Positions 1-7,851 of a DNA stretch of 64,000 nt are shown here, piece after piece. The notes under the pieces are model-generated. The model saw only the letters and a list, made by a program, of their open reading frames with translations, searched no databases and had not been told where the DNA came from. The position numbers and the translations under genes were made by a program. Each line of letters begins with the position of its first letter. Position 1 is the first letter of the stretch. The DNA lies in assembly GCA_026552975.1 (NCBI GenBank), contig JAPMTR010000067.1:1-64000 (forward strand), read 5' to 3'. This stretch comes from Candidatus Methanoperedens sp. GTDB taxonomy: Archaea > Halobacteriota > Methanosarcinia > Methanosarcinales > Methanoperedenaceae.

Positions 1-80
1 AGCCCGATTAATTTGTCAGATGTGAGGTTGATTAGACCAGCATAAAATTATTAATATAATTAGTGTGTCCGTAGGTGGGA

Positions 81-305
81 CTAATATAGGAACAACTTGG
101 ATTCACATCCCGTTTCAATATAAACTTTGCTAACATATTTTGGATTATCAAAATTAATTTCTATAGCTTGACCTCTTACCAATTCTCCGATATTAGTGCC
201 ACTATACCATTGAGGTTCGCCCTTTACCGTTCCGGAAAGTATTAGCATTGCCACAAAACCCATCACGAAAACATACATCAAAATCGATAACTTTGCGTTA
301 TTCAT
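81..305 (-). CDS. Small predicted secreted or membrane-anchored protein
   Basis: This 74-residue protein is not recognised. Residues 7 to about 28 form one hydrophobic segment (VFVMGFVAMLILSG) followed by a polar part, as in a signal peptide or a single N-terminal anchor. The exported part would be only about 45 residues and holds one cysteine near the C terminus. It lies 19 bases downstream of the next membrane-protein gene on the same strand, so the two could be co-transcribed. Base composition is AT-rich like the rest of the left 4.4 kb, which fits an accessory segment. The reading frame could be spurious at this length, but the clear signal-like segment favours a gene. Confidence 0.45.
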   Translation of the reverse strand: MNNAKLSILMYVFVMGFVAMLILSGTVKGEPQWYSGTNIGELVRGQAIEINFDNPKYVSKVYIETGCESKLFLY

Positions 306-324
306 AAAATCACCAGGGCATATG

Positions 325-831
325 TTAGATTAATCCAAAAAATGACATAATTGTAAGAGCTAAAATACCAGATGTGAATATACCACCTAATAACGAATAT
401 GGCCGATTAATATTTCTCTTTTCCAAGTACATTGTAACCATTACCATTCCTATTAAATAAATGCCTAAAACAAAATAATATTTAATACTTATAATAAATA
501 TGATTATAGGAGATAAAATTGATATCCAAATTTGATTCAAAACATAATATATGGCATATAATGCCCCACCAATTAGTAACAATTTAATAAACATTAAATT
601 ATATTCTTGGTTTCTTTGTTCCCGTATACGATCTTCATAAGGGTCGTGTATGACAACATCTAATCTTGAATTATTACTTCTATTATTTCCGAAAAAATTT
701 CTTGGGCGGGAATAACCACTATTATTGGAACGTGTTGACTTTGTTGTAGTTGATCTCCCAAAAGCCTTATCTGTGTCCCTATAAAATTTAGGAAAGGGAT
801 TAGATCCAAATATATCAGATTTTCTTGCCAT
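325..831 (-). CDS. Hypothetical multi-pass membrane protein
   Basis: A 168-residue protein of unknown function. Residues 1-75 are hydrophilic and rich in Asn, Ser and Arg (low complexity). From about residue 80 there are three hydrophobic stretches (around 82-110, 111-137 and 146-168), so the protein probably sits in the membrane with a long cytoplasmic N-terminal region. The start ATG is preceded by GGTGGTATA, a plausible ribosome-binding site. It is divergent from the HNH gene, with about 230 bases of shared upstream region. No family is recognised; accessory cargo of an integrated element is the likeliest setting. Confidence 0.5.
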   Translation of the reverse strand: MARKSDIFGSNPFPKFYRDTDKAFGRSTTTKSTRSNNSGYSRPRNFFGNNRSNNSRLDVVIHDPYEDRIREQRNQEYNLMFIKLLLIGGALYAIYYVLNQIWISILSPIIIFIISIKYYFVLGIYLIGMVMVTMYLEKRNINRPYSLLGGIFTSGILALTIMSFFGLI

Positions 832-1000
832 TATACCACCATAGCATTAGTTTAGATTCAGAGCAAACTATTTATGCGTTTTTATTTGTTTTCGATTAAT
901 TCTCTTCACCATTAATTGGGGGCGAGGCTGTACACCCTGTGTGGTGCAATAATTTGATATCATTTTTTTGGGACTACACCAAGAGAGAAACATTTCAAAA

Positions 1001-1011
1001 TTTTTAAATAG
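1001..1011 (+). promoter_or_regulatory. Candidate TATA box for the HNH gene
   Basis: The sequence TTTTTAAATAG lies about 55-65 bases before the ATG at 1066, as expected for an archaeal TATA element with a leader of some 30-40 bases. Just upstream an imperfect dyad TACACC-CTGTGT-GGTGCA (about 930-948) could be an operator for the divergent pair. Both are motif calls by eye only. Confidence 0.4.
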
Positions 1012-1065
1012 TAGAACCATTTAAATGTCTTTATTAGAATAACTTAATAAAAGTGATTGGAAAAT

Positions 1066-1470
1066 ATGAGCGAAATCGATGCATTTATTAGTTTATTATT
1101 TCCAGCAGTAGGTTCATTTATTTTATTTTATTTAGGGAAAGGTATCATCGTAATTATTATTTTAGTAGTAATATCTATTATAATAGGACAATATGGTAAA
1201 AAAGAACTAGGTGGGGAACCACCTTATTTTCCAAGGGGGCCTTTAACATATGATGAATATATTCATTCTGATAATTGGAAAAATTTATCTTACAATTTTA
1301 GATTGAAAGCTAATGGTAAATGTTATAAATGTGAAAACATTGTCGGATTACGTAATTTAGAGTCACATCATCGTAAATATCCGACAGATTTTAAATATGA
1401 TAATGAAAATAATTTGGTAGCTCTATGCAGGGGATGTCACGCTGAAATTCATGGCAGAAAAAACAATTAA
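1066..1470 (+). CDS. Membrane-anchored HNH endonuclease-like protein
   Basis: The first 45 or so residues contain two hydrophobic segments (SFILFYLG and IIVIIILVVISIIIG), followed by a soluble part that ends in an HNH-type zinc-nuclease motif. A CxxC pair (CYKC) is followed by SHH, then DNENNLVALC, RGC and HAEIH, so the H-N-H residues and the four structural cysteines are all present. HNH domains of this form cut DNA and occur in homing enzymes, restriction systems and phages; a membrane-anchored form is unusual. ATG 1066 is preferred. An in-frame TTG at 1057 would add three residues, and the AAGTGATT ahead of ATG 1066 can act as a weak ribosome-binding site. The biological target cannot be read from the sequence. 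Confidence 0.7.
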   Translation: MSEIDAFISLLFPAVGSFILFYLGKGIIVIIILVVISIIIGQYGKKELGGEPPYFPRGPLTYDEYIHSDNWKNLSYNFRLKANGKCYKCENIVGLRNLESHHRKYPTDFKYDNENNLVALCRGCHAEIHGRKNN

Positions 1471-1481
1471 ATATTATTTAA

Positions 1482-1504
1482 AGGAATCAAAAAGAATGAT
1501 TCCT
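1482..1504 (+). terminator. Hairpin after the HNH gene
   Basis: A perfect 8-bp inverted repeat (AGGAATCA / TGATTCCT) with a 7-base loop begins 12 bases after the HNH stop codon and is followed by a T-rich stretch (AATTTATCCTTTT). It may terminate or stabilise the HNH transcript. Archaeal termination relies mostly on T-tracts, so the hairpin itself may be an RNA-stability element or a protein-binding dyad. Confidence 0.4.
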
Positions 1505-1749
1505 AATTTATCCTTTTGAATCAGATCGTGCAAGCATTGAAAGATTCATCTTCCAGCTTTAACCTCGAACCAAATCTCTAGTTCGCTGCATGGCTTTATT
1601 TATGCTGTAGTAACCAAGGGGTGATTCAATTGAGTTCTGATGGTTTTTACATTCTTTGACATACACGTGATATAGTTATCTTTTACGTTTTATTGGACAT
1701 GGTGGGGTTCTGGGGTTTTTCGATATTTATGGGTTCTTTACGATCTGAA
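1505..1749. other. Non-coding stretch with no recognised feature
   Basis: No reading frame with coding character, RNA signature or clear repeat was seen between the HNH terminator and the TGTAA cluster. Together with that cluster it makes a 380-base gap without a gene inside the accessory segment, and it could hold an origin or a small RNA. Confidence 0.3.
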
Positions 1750-1854
1750 TTACATTAAATTTGTAATGCATTACAGATTTCAATTTAAATCTGTAACGAA
1801 CAAGTATTCTACTTACTTGTTTATTACAAATCTGTAATACATTCCAGATTTCAA
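1750..1854. repeat. Cluster of alternating TTACA/TGTAA half-sites next to the ParB-like gene
   Basis: Six half-sites alternate in orientation: TTACA at 1750, TGTAA at 1762, TTACA at 1771, TGTAA at 1792, TTACA at 1824 and TGTAA at 1833. They form a perfect 14-bp palindrome TGTAATGCATTACA (1762-1775) and a 10-bp perfect inverted repeat TTACAGATTT / AAATCTGTAA (1771-1780 and 1787-1796). A degenerate second copy of the palindrome plus its flank lies at 1833-1854, 71 bases downstream of the first. The cluster sits directly at the 3' end of the ParB-like gene. Such arrays serve as operators, iterons or partition sites; which of these applies is inference. Confidence 0.6.
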
Positions 1855-2684
1855 ATTTTGAATTTTTCCAGGATCATTTTTGGCGTGATATCTTCTCTTA
1901 ATAATTTTTGCCAAAATTTGAAATCATCGAATTTTTGTTCTTTAAATTTGTCTGCGTCTGGTATGTATAACCTCATTGAGACCTTTTTTTTATCATCAAC
2001 CAACTTATAACGTGCAATTAATGCTTCGATTTCAATCATAGTTAACCTCTTCAGCTGTGCTTCTTCCAATAAATTAAGTGCTTTCAATTTCTTTCCAATG
2101 CTATGGTATTTATAAATTGTTTCTTTTGAAAGTTTCTTATTTGATGCTTGTTTTTCCGTTATATATTCAATGATACCTTTCACTTTTTTATTTTCTCTGA
2201 TATACTTATCAGCAAGTACCATGACCATTCCAATAATATCCGAAATGCAGTTGCGTTCGGTTCCGTCATTCATTCGGAACGAATACATATATGCGGTATC
2301 TCTATCTTCGTCTATGTTTCCATCCATGGTCCTTCCAGATAGATCTTGTATTACACTGCATCTAATGGACTCTGGCCTATCAATTTTTCCTTCGTTGATA
2401 TTGCTCAACCATGCGTTAAACATGTGTTGGCCGTCTATAATATAATAGAACTCATCTATGCTGTGCCACATCACCTTTGGGTTTGGAGTATCACCTGTGT
2501 AGTTTGCTTTAAGTTTATTTATGTGGCCGTCTCTAATTGGTCGTGAGTTGATTCCTCTGATACTTCCATCTGAGTTAATTTCTTTCAATGAAATATTTTT
2601 CTCTTGCCATTGTATATTCATTCCATCAAGTGAATTATATCCTAAGAATCCCGATCTATCTGGTGTTACTTCAAATTCAGGCAT
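1851..2684 (-). CDS. ParB/sulfiredoxin-like domain protein
   Basis: A 277-residue protein. The first 110 residues resemble the ParB N-terminal fold: a segment RPIRDGHINKLKAN is followed by FYYIIDGQHMFNAW, corresponding to the DG(E/Q)HR signature that binds or cleaves nucleotide in ParB, Noc and sulfiredoxin-type proteins. The usual Arg after the His is Met here, so enzymatic activity may differ. Residues about 170-230 are helical and basic and could contain a helix-turn-helix (SKETIYKYHSIGKKLKALNL). ParB proteins segregate plasmids or chromosomes, and related proteins act as regulators on mobile elements. The gene is AT-rich, lies within the putative integrated element and ends in the palindrome cluster. 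No ParA partner is visible in the window. Confidence 0.55.
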   Translation of the reverse strand: MPEFEVTPDRSGFLGYNSLDGMNIQWQEKNISLKEINSDGSIRGINSRPIRDGHINKLKANYTGDTPNPKVMWHSIDEFYYIIDGQHMFNAWLSNINEGKIDRPESIRCSVIQDLSGRTMDGNIDEDRDTAYMYSFRMNDGTERNCISDIIGMVMVLADKYIRENKKVKGIIEYITEKQASNKKLSKETIYKYHSIGKKLKALNLLEEAQLKRLTMIEIEALIARYKLVDDKKKVSMRLYIPDADKFKEQKFDDFKFWQKLLREDITPKMILEKFKI

Positions 2685-2857
2685 TATTTCACCGCTGCGA
2701 AAAATATATACATGATTATGTAAATATATTGATTACTCATTGTAGTTGTTCCCGTCCTTCGCGAAGTCCTGTTGTTCTTATTCTGCTCGATAAGTTTATA
2801 TTTTCTAACGTGGTTTCTAACATGTTATTCAACTCTTGACGGAGAGAGAACACTCGA

Positions 2858-2895
2858 CATCATTGGGTAAATTTGGGAAAGATTGCCCAACGATG
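2858..2895. repeat. Imperfect hairpin between ParB-like and AbrB-like genes
   Basis: The arms CATCATTGGGTAAAT and ATTGCCCAACGATG form an imperfect stem (CATC/GATG and TTGGG/CCCAA pairs) around a short loop. It lies 3' of the AbrB-like gene and 5' of the ParB-like gene, both on the minus strand, so it could be a terminator or an operator. Nearby, CTTCGCGAAG (around 2760-2769) is a perfect 10-bp palindrome. Confidence 0.35.
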
Positions 2896-2942
2896 CGATA
2901 AGTGTAATTCCCCTTTTTATTAATTCATTATAATAGAATTTG

Positions 2943-3116
2943 TTATTCTATACTTTTTATACAAGGTTCCTTCTGCAGCACGGGTATCACTATCATTCTG
3001 TCACCATAGAGTTTAAAGTCAAGCTGCTGGCCTACTTTTAACCCCAGGTCCTTGACATATTCCTTAGGTACTGATATTATCAGGCTGTTATTATTGTTCT
3101 GTAATTTTCGCTTCAT
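2943..3116 (-). CDS. AbrB/MazE-type DNA-binding protein
   Basis: A 57-residue reading frame with the swapped-hairpin AbrB pattern: a start rich in Lys and Asn, then SLIISVPKEYVKDLGLKVGQ and a second strand pair LDFKLYGDRMIVIPVL. Small proteins of this family are antitoxins or transition-state-type repressors that bind AT-rich operators as dimers. No toxin gene is seen beside it. A TATA-like TTTATAAA on the minus strand (3152-3159) lies about 36 bases before the ATG. It sits between the recombinase and ParB-like genes on the same strand, as a control gene of a mobile element often does. Confidence 0.75.
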   Translation of the reverse strand: MKRKLQNNNNSLIISVPKEYVKDLGLKVGQQLDFKLYGDRMIVIPVLQKEPCIKSIE

Positions 3117-3151
3117 AAGTTTTTACCTAGAAATTAATATTAACATCTGGA

Positions 3152-3159
3152 TTTATAAA
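3152..3159 (-). promoter_or_regulatory. Candidate TATA box for the AbrB-like gene
   Basis: TTTATAAA on the minus strand, centred about 40 bases upstream of the ATG at 3116, gives a predicted leader of roughly 10-15 bases. Motif call by eye. Confidence 0.4.
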
Positions 3160-3215
3160 GCTATTGGGAATGGTGTATATATAATAGGCTTACAGCATAT
3201 CGAATGTCCAAAATT

Positions 3216-4394
3216 TTACTTGCTTTTTCTTGTTGCAATCTTTCCAGGCAATTCATCTGCAAACTTCTCTAATCTCTCAATGTCATTTTCCCTCATGCCG
3301 CCTTCATCTATTTTGTCTTTTACACTATCAGTGATGTATTCCATGAGGTTTGCCATCTGTGCTTTCATGTCATCCATATCCTTTTTATGCTGATCTTCCA
3401 CAACGTTTAATCGGGTTTTAAGGTCGCTGTTTTCTGTTGATAATCGCTTTGAATCCTGGCATATCTTGCACAAGCTGCCTGCCTGAATTAACTTTCCACA
3501 TTCAACACAAACAGAGGCTATTGCGTTTATGTTCCTTGATTCATCAGTATAAACGCCCATAGTTCGCTTATAGGAGTCGCTATTCATCTCTTTTGATAAA
3601 TGTATATAAACATTCAACATAGCTGAATGAGCCGACCCCCAATATCTATAACTCATATCAATATCTGTCATTCCCATCATAGCTGATCTTGTTATAGCTG
3701 AATGTCTGAAGGAATGGGGGTTTATTGGTTTCTTTATTTGTGCTCGATCTGCTAACTTTTTTAAATGATTCCTTATTGCAAACTCTTTTAATAGAATAAA
3801 TTGTGAATCTGGAAGCCTTAACGGATGACATTTAAGCCAATCTTGAACATATCCACTGACTTCTAAACATGGTATCGTTCTTGCCCCTGTTTTACATCCT
3901 TCTTGATTAGGGACATGGAATATTACTTCCTTTTCTTTTGTTTCTACATCTGAAATTTTTAAAGCTACTAATTCGCCTATTCTCATCCCAGATTCATAGA
4001 GTATGGATACTAATGCTCTATCATGCTCTGTTGTGGCAACATTAATTAAATGTTTAATTTCTTCAACTGATAATATATCTTGAGGTGAGATATTTTTGCC
4101 TTGAATTTGACCTTTTAAAAGCTTGACTAATTTTCTATATTTTATATCATCTGTTTCTTCATAACAGAAATTAAAAAATTGTCTTAGCTTAGACCGATAA
4201 AGTGCAATAGAACTTTCGATGTTTCCATCATCTCTAAGTTTCTGAATATAATCCAATAAATCATCTTCAGTTGAATTTTCTAAAGGCTTATTACCCAGAA
4301 AAGAACTATAGTGCCTCATGGCAAAATTGATAGATTTTAGAGTAGCTTTAGACTTCTTATTTAAGGATAGTCGTTTAATGAATTTGTCTTTCAT
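3216..4394 (-). CDS. Tyrosine recombinase/integrase with C-terminal zinc ribbon
   Basis: This 392-residue protein has an N-terminal SAM-like core-binding domain (about 10-95) and a catalytic domain (about 105-275). Active-site residues are visible: Arg138 in ESGMRIGEL, Lys168 in the beta-hairpin, His227 and Arg230 in HSFRHS, Trp252 at the second-histidine position, and the nucleophile Tyr263 in VYIHLS. A four-cysteine zinc ribbon follows (C296, C299, C309, C312), then a coiled-coil-like helical tail rich in Lys, Asp and Met. Tyrosine recombinases cut and rejoin DNA at att sites to integrate or excise elements. GAGGT just before the ATG supports this start. Only 35 bases separate it from the divergent, frameshifted leuA/cimA-like gene, so it probably marks one end of an integrated element whose other end lies outside the window. 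Confidence 0.88.
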   Translation of the reverse strand: MKDKFIKRLSLNKKSKATLKSINFAMRHYSSFLGNKPLENSTEDDLLDYIQKLRDDGNIESSIALYRSKLRQFFNFCYEETDDIKYRKLVKLLKGQIQGKNISPQDILSVEEIKHLINVATTEHDRALVSILYESGMRIGELVALKISDVETKEKEVIFHVPNQEGCKTGARTIPCLEVSGYVQDWLKCHPLRLPDSQFILLKEFAIRNHLKKLADRAQIKKPINPHSFRHSAITRSAMMGMTDIDMSYRYWGSAHSAMLNVYIHLSKEMNSDSYKRTMGVYTDESRNINAIASVCVECGKLIQAGSLCKICQDSKRLSTENSDLKTRLNVVEDQHKKDMDDMKAQMANLMEYITDSVKDKIDEGGMRENDIERLEKFADELPGKIATRKSK

Positions 4395-4414
4395 ATTTGT
4401 ACCTCAACTAAGTA

Positions 4415-4457
4415 CTAATATAAAACGCTATGTTTAAGAAGCTTTCTAATATAAAAC
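4415..4457. repeat. 12-bp direct repeat CTAATATAAAAC at the integrase/leuA boundary
   Basis: CTAATATAAAAC occurs exactly at 4415-4426 and again at 4446-4457, 31 bases apart, spanning the start of the leuA/cimA-like frame. On the minus strand each copy contains TTTTATAT, a possible TATA box for the integrase; the distal copy gives a leader long enough to include the GAGGT ribosome-binding site. Alternatively the pair may be integrase arm-binding sites or part of an att site. Confidence 0.5.
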
Positions 4458-5987
4458 CTATCATAAAAAGCCCGCCAAAAAAACTGAAAGAAGGGATTTA
4501 CTTTATTTAAAGATATAAAAATTCTGGATACAACTCTCAGGGATGGAGAACAAACTCCTGGAGTTTCGCTTACGACGCAAAGTAAGCTCTTAATAGCGCA
4601 AAAGATCGATAGCCTGGGCGTTGATATCATCGAAGCAGGCTCTGCAATTACTTCAGAAGGCGAGCGGGCATCAATAAAAGAGATCGCAAAAGCTGGCCTG
4701 AATGCGCAAATTTGCAGCTATTGCCGGATTAAAAAAGAGGATATAGACGCTGCTCTTTCTTGTGATGTCGCTTCAATCCATCTTGTTGTACCGGTATCTG
4801 ATCTTCATATCCAGCAGAAATTGAAAAAAGATCGTGATTCTGTGCGTGAGATGGCCGTTGAAATGACCGAGTATGCAAAATCTCATGGCTTGATCGTTGA
4901 ATTAAGCGGGGAAGATGCATCAAGGGCAGATCTTGAATATCTAAAGTCTGTTTATAAGGCCGGGATCGATGCAGGAGCTGACAGATTGTGCTTCTGCGAT
5001 ACGGTGGGGATTCTACTTCCTGAAAAGACTTACGAGATATTCAGCGACCTGTCACAACTTCCAGCTCCGATTAGCATCCATTGCCATAACGATTTTGGAA
5101 TGGCTACAGCAAACACCATTTCAGCCCTCAGGGCCGGGGGAAGCCAGGCGCATGTTACAATAAACGGTATTGGTGAACGCGCGGGAAATACATCGCTTGA
5201 AGAAGTAGTGATGGTGTTATATTCATTATATAAATATAAAACAAAAATCGATATAAAAGGCCTTTATACGACCTCACGGCTTGTGAGCAGGCTAAGCGGC
5301 ATTCCTGTATCACCCAATAAATCAATAGTTGGAGGGAATGCATTTACCCATGAAGCAGGGATACACGTCCATGGGCTTCTGGCCAATACAGCTACATATG
5401 AACCCATAACCCCAGAACTTGTGGGGCGCGAACGAAAGATCATCCTGGGTAAGCATGCAGGGAGGAGCTCTGTAGTACTTGCATTAAAAGAACTTGGTCT
5501 TGCGGTAAATGACAGGCAGATCGATGAGATCGTCATTCGGATGAAGGAACTTGGCGACAAAGGGAAGCGTGTCACTGATGCTGACCTTCAGGCAATTTCC
5601 GAAACTGTCCTTGGGACATACCAGGAAGCAAAGATCAAGCTTGAGGAACTCACGGTCGTAGCAGGAAATACTGTTATGCCTACCGCTTCTGTCAGGTTGA
5701 AGGTAAACGGGAACAATGTAGTTGAAGCAGGAGTGGGAACAGGACCTGTTGACGCGGCCATAAATGCCTTAAAGAAAGCCCTTTCAGGAGTTGCGGATAT
5801 ACATCTTGACGAATACCATGTCGATGCCATAACAGGCGGGACAGATGCGCTTGTTGAGGTCTGGGTAAAATTGAGCAAAGGTGGGAAAACGATCACAGCC
5901 AGGGGCGCAAGAACGGATATTATTATGGCGTCGGTCGAAGCTGTGCTTGAAGGGATAAACAGGCTCATACAGCAAGAGAAGAAGTGA
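4430..5987 (+). pseudogene. leuA: 2-isopropylmalate/(R)-citramalate synthase family gene with 5' frameshift
   Basis: The main frame encodes an almost complete archaeal LeuA/CimA-type enzyme, which condenses acetyl-CoA with a 2-oxo acid. Seen are [13 protein letters not shown] (catalytic Arg and Asp), [10 protein letters not shown], the HxH metal motif ([11 protein letters not shown]), the [15 protein letters not shown] signature and a C-terminal allosteric domain ending near GINRLIQQ. This frame is open only from 4488 and has no ATG, GTG or TTG before the TTG at 4821, which lies far inside the catalytic domain. An ATG at 4430 opens a 26-codon frame that ends at TAA 4508-4510, so a +1 shift between 4488 and 4510 (GGGATTTACTTTATTTAA) would join the two. 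A dead gene, programmed +1 shifting and a sequence error all remain possible. It precedes ilvB, as expected for isoleucine/leucine synthesis. LeuA and CimA cannot be separated by eye. Confidence 0.8.
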
Positions 5988-6005
5988 GATATAAAGCTGC
6001 AAATT

Positions 6006-6105
6006 AAATAGAACACGGATTGCACGGATGACGCGGATGTACACGGATAACGATTGTCCAAATCCGCGCGTATCCGCGTAATCAGCGTCATCCGCATTCC
6101 ATTCG
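6006..6105. repeat. Dispersed palindromic repeat (GAACACGGAT type)
   Basis: The segment starts AAATAGAACACGGAT and runs through GGATGACGCGGAT units. Its right arm is a reverse complement of similar units (CAGCGTCATCCGC, ending in ATTC), so the whole can fold into one long imperfect hairpin. The same opening word and the same GGATGACGCGGAT unit recur at 38087-38170. It occupies most of the gap between the leuA/cimA-like gene and ilvB. Related palindromes are scattered in many archaeal and bacterial genomes; a role as RNA stem or non-autonomous element is inference. Confidence 0.75.
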
Positions 6106-6128
6106 TATAAAACTAAAATCTTAGAAAT

Positions 6129-6136
6129 ATTTATAC
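6129..6136 (+). promoter_or_regulatory. TATA box of ilvB
   Basis: ATTTATAC lies 31-38 bases before the ilvB ATG, giving a leader of about 10 bases that includes AAGGTAG as ribosome-binding site. ilvBN can therefore be transcribed independently of the frameshifted upstream gene. Confidence 0.55.
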
Positions 6137-6166
6137 AATATCAGTCTGTGTAAAAGGTAGATTAAA

Positions 6167-7846
6167 ATGACAAAACCAAAAATGCCAGGTGCGCGAGCAG
6201 TAATTGAATCGCTATATCGCGAAAATGTTGAAGTTGTCTTTGGATATCCGGGTGGGGCCGTACTTCCACTCTACGATGAATTATACGAGGCAAATATCAG
6301 GCATATTCTGGTAAGGCACGAGCAGGCAGCAGCACATGCCGCAGATGGATATGCACGAGCTACAGGTAAAACTGGCGTCTGTATTGCAACTTCAGGGCCC
6401 GGGGCTACGAATCTTGTTACAGGTATTGCGACTGCTTATATGGATTCGATACCAATTATAGCAATAACAGGCCAGGTACCGAGTTCTCTTATTGGTTATG
6501 ATGCATTCCAGGAAGCAAATATCACTGGAATTACACTTCCCATCACCAAACATAATTATCTTGTCCAGGATGTAAAAGATATTCCCACCATTTTTAAAGA
6601 AGCATTTTACATTGCACGAACTGGAAGGCCAGGACCCGTCCTGATAGACCTGCCAAAGGACATCCAGAGTCAGCTCATCGAATTTAATTATCCTGAAGAG
6701 GTAAAACTGAGAAGTTATAAACCCACTTATATAGGTAATGAACAACAGATAAAAAAGGCCGCATCTCTTATCCTTAAATCTGAAAAACCTATCTTTTACG
6801 TTGGCGGAGGGATTATTTTCTCAGATGCCTGCGAAGAATTAAAACACCTGGCAGAAACCATTATGGCGCCGGTTACCACAACACTTATGGGAATGGGAGC
6901 TTTCCCGTCAGCGCATCCATTGTCTGTTGGAATGCTGGGGATGCATGGGACACGATATGCAAATTATGCGATCCAGGAATCAGACTTAATAATAGCTGTT
7001 GGAGCGCGGTTTGACGATCGCGTTACCGGTAAGATCTCGGCGTTTGCCCCGAATGCGAAGATAATACATATAGATATTGACCCGGCAGAGATAGGTAAAA
7101 ATGTCCGTGTTGATATCCCTATAGTCGGAGATGCGAAAAATGTATTAAAAAGTCTTGCCCGGTTTGTAAAGATCGAACAGGTTAAGACGGATGCCTGGGT
7201 CAAGAAAATTAATAAGTGGAAAAAAGAATATCCGCTCACCTATAAAAAGGACAATTTGCTTCGCCCCCAGTTCGTGGTCGAAAAGATAAGCGAAGTGTGC
7301 CCTGATGCGATAATTGTTACAGAAGTTGGACAGAACCAGATGTGGGCAGCTCAATTTTTTGATTATAAGGATCCTCGCACGTTTATCTCAAGCGGCGGAC
7401 TTGGCACCATGGGTTATGGTTTCCCGGCGGCCATGGGCGCAAAGATTGGAAAGCCCGAATGTACTGTCATTGATATTTCAGGAGACGGATCTTTCCAGAT
7501 GAACTCACAGGAGCTTGCGACAGTCGTACAGGAAGATATACCTGTAATTGTTGCAATACTGAACAATGGAGTCCTGGGAATGGTGAGACAATGGCAGAAA
7601 TTGTTCTTTGACCAGCGATATTCAGCAACATGCCTTAAAGAAAGCGTTGATTTCGTAAAACTTGCAGAAGCTTACGGCGCTCTTGGCTTGCGAGCCACAA
7701 AGAAAAGTGAAGTACAGGATGTCATTATTGAAGCTGTGAAGTCTGGAAGACCAACTGTCATTGATTTTGTGGTCGAGAAGGACGAAAATGTCACACCTAT
7801 GGTTCCGGCAGGAGCTGCTATCAATGAGATACTGGATCTGGAGTGA
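6167..7846 (+). CDS. ilvB: Acetolactate synthase, large (catalytic) subunit
   Basis: A 559-residue enzyme of full family length. It makes 2-acetolactate or 2-aceto-2-hydroxybutyrate from pyruvate with thiamine diphosphate, FAD and magnesium, the first shared step to valine, leucine and isoleucine. The N-terminal domain carries [15 protein letters not shown] and the catalytic glutamate (Glu52) in [20 protein letters not shown] central domain (about 195-335) follows, then the C-terminal cofactor-binding motif GDGSFQMN with a conserved Asn about 28 residues later ([14 protein letters not shown]). The ATG follows AAGGTAGATTAAA. ilvN follows at once, so the holoenzyme is made from one transcript. 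Confidence 0.96.
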   Translation: MTKPKMPGARAVIESLYRENVEVVFGYPGGAVLPLYDELYEANIRHILVRHEQAAAHAADGYARATGKTGVCIATSGPGATNLVTGIATAYMDSIPIIAITGQVPSSLIGYDAFQEANITGITLPITKHNYLVQDVKDIPTIFKEAFYIARTGRPGPVLIDLPKDIQSQLIEFNYPEEVKLRSYKPTYIGNEQQIKKAASLILKSEKPIFYVGGGIIFSDACEELKHLAETIMAPVTTTLMGMGAFPSAHPLSVGMLGMHGTRYANYAIQESDLIIAVGARFDDRVTGKISAFAPNAKIIHIDIDPAEIGKNVRVDIPIVGDAKNVLKSLARFVKIEQVKTDAWVKKINKWKKEYPLTYKKDNLLRPQFVVEKISEVCPDAIIVTEVGQNQMWAAQFFDYKDPRTFISSGGLGTMGYGFPAAMGAKIGKPECTVIDISGDGSFQMNSQELATVVQEDIPVIVAILNNGVLGMVRQWQKLFFDQRYSATCLKESVDFVKLAEAYGALGLRATKKSEVQDVIIEAVKSGRPTVIDFVVEKDENVTPMVPAGAAINEILDLE

Positions 7847-7851
7847 TCAAA

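Noticed and set aside
1482-1854. tRNA or riboswitch in the 380-base gap
   Set aside because: No cloverleaf, no T-loop GGTTCRA signature and no known riboswitch core was seen.
2148-2839. Several plus-strand frames opposite the ParB-like gene
   Set aside because: They are rich in Cys, His and Ser as expected for antisense frames, and the ParB-like protein on the other strand has domain support.
4415-4630. Minus-strand 71-codon frame opposite the leuA/cimA 5' end
   Set aside because: It lies opposite the conserved LeuA/CimA coding DNA and has no motif, promoter or ribosome-binding site.
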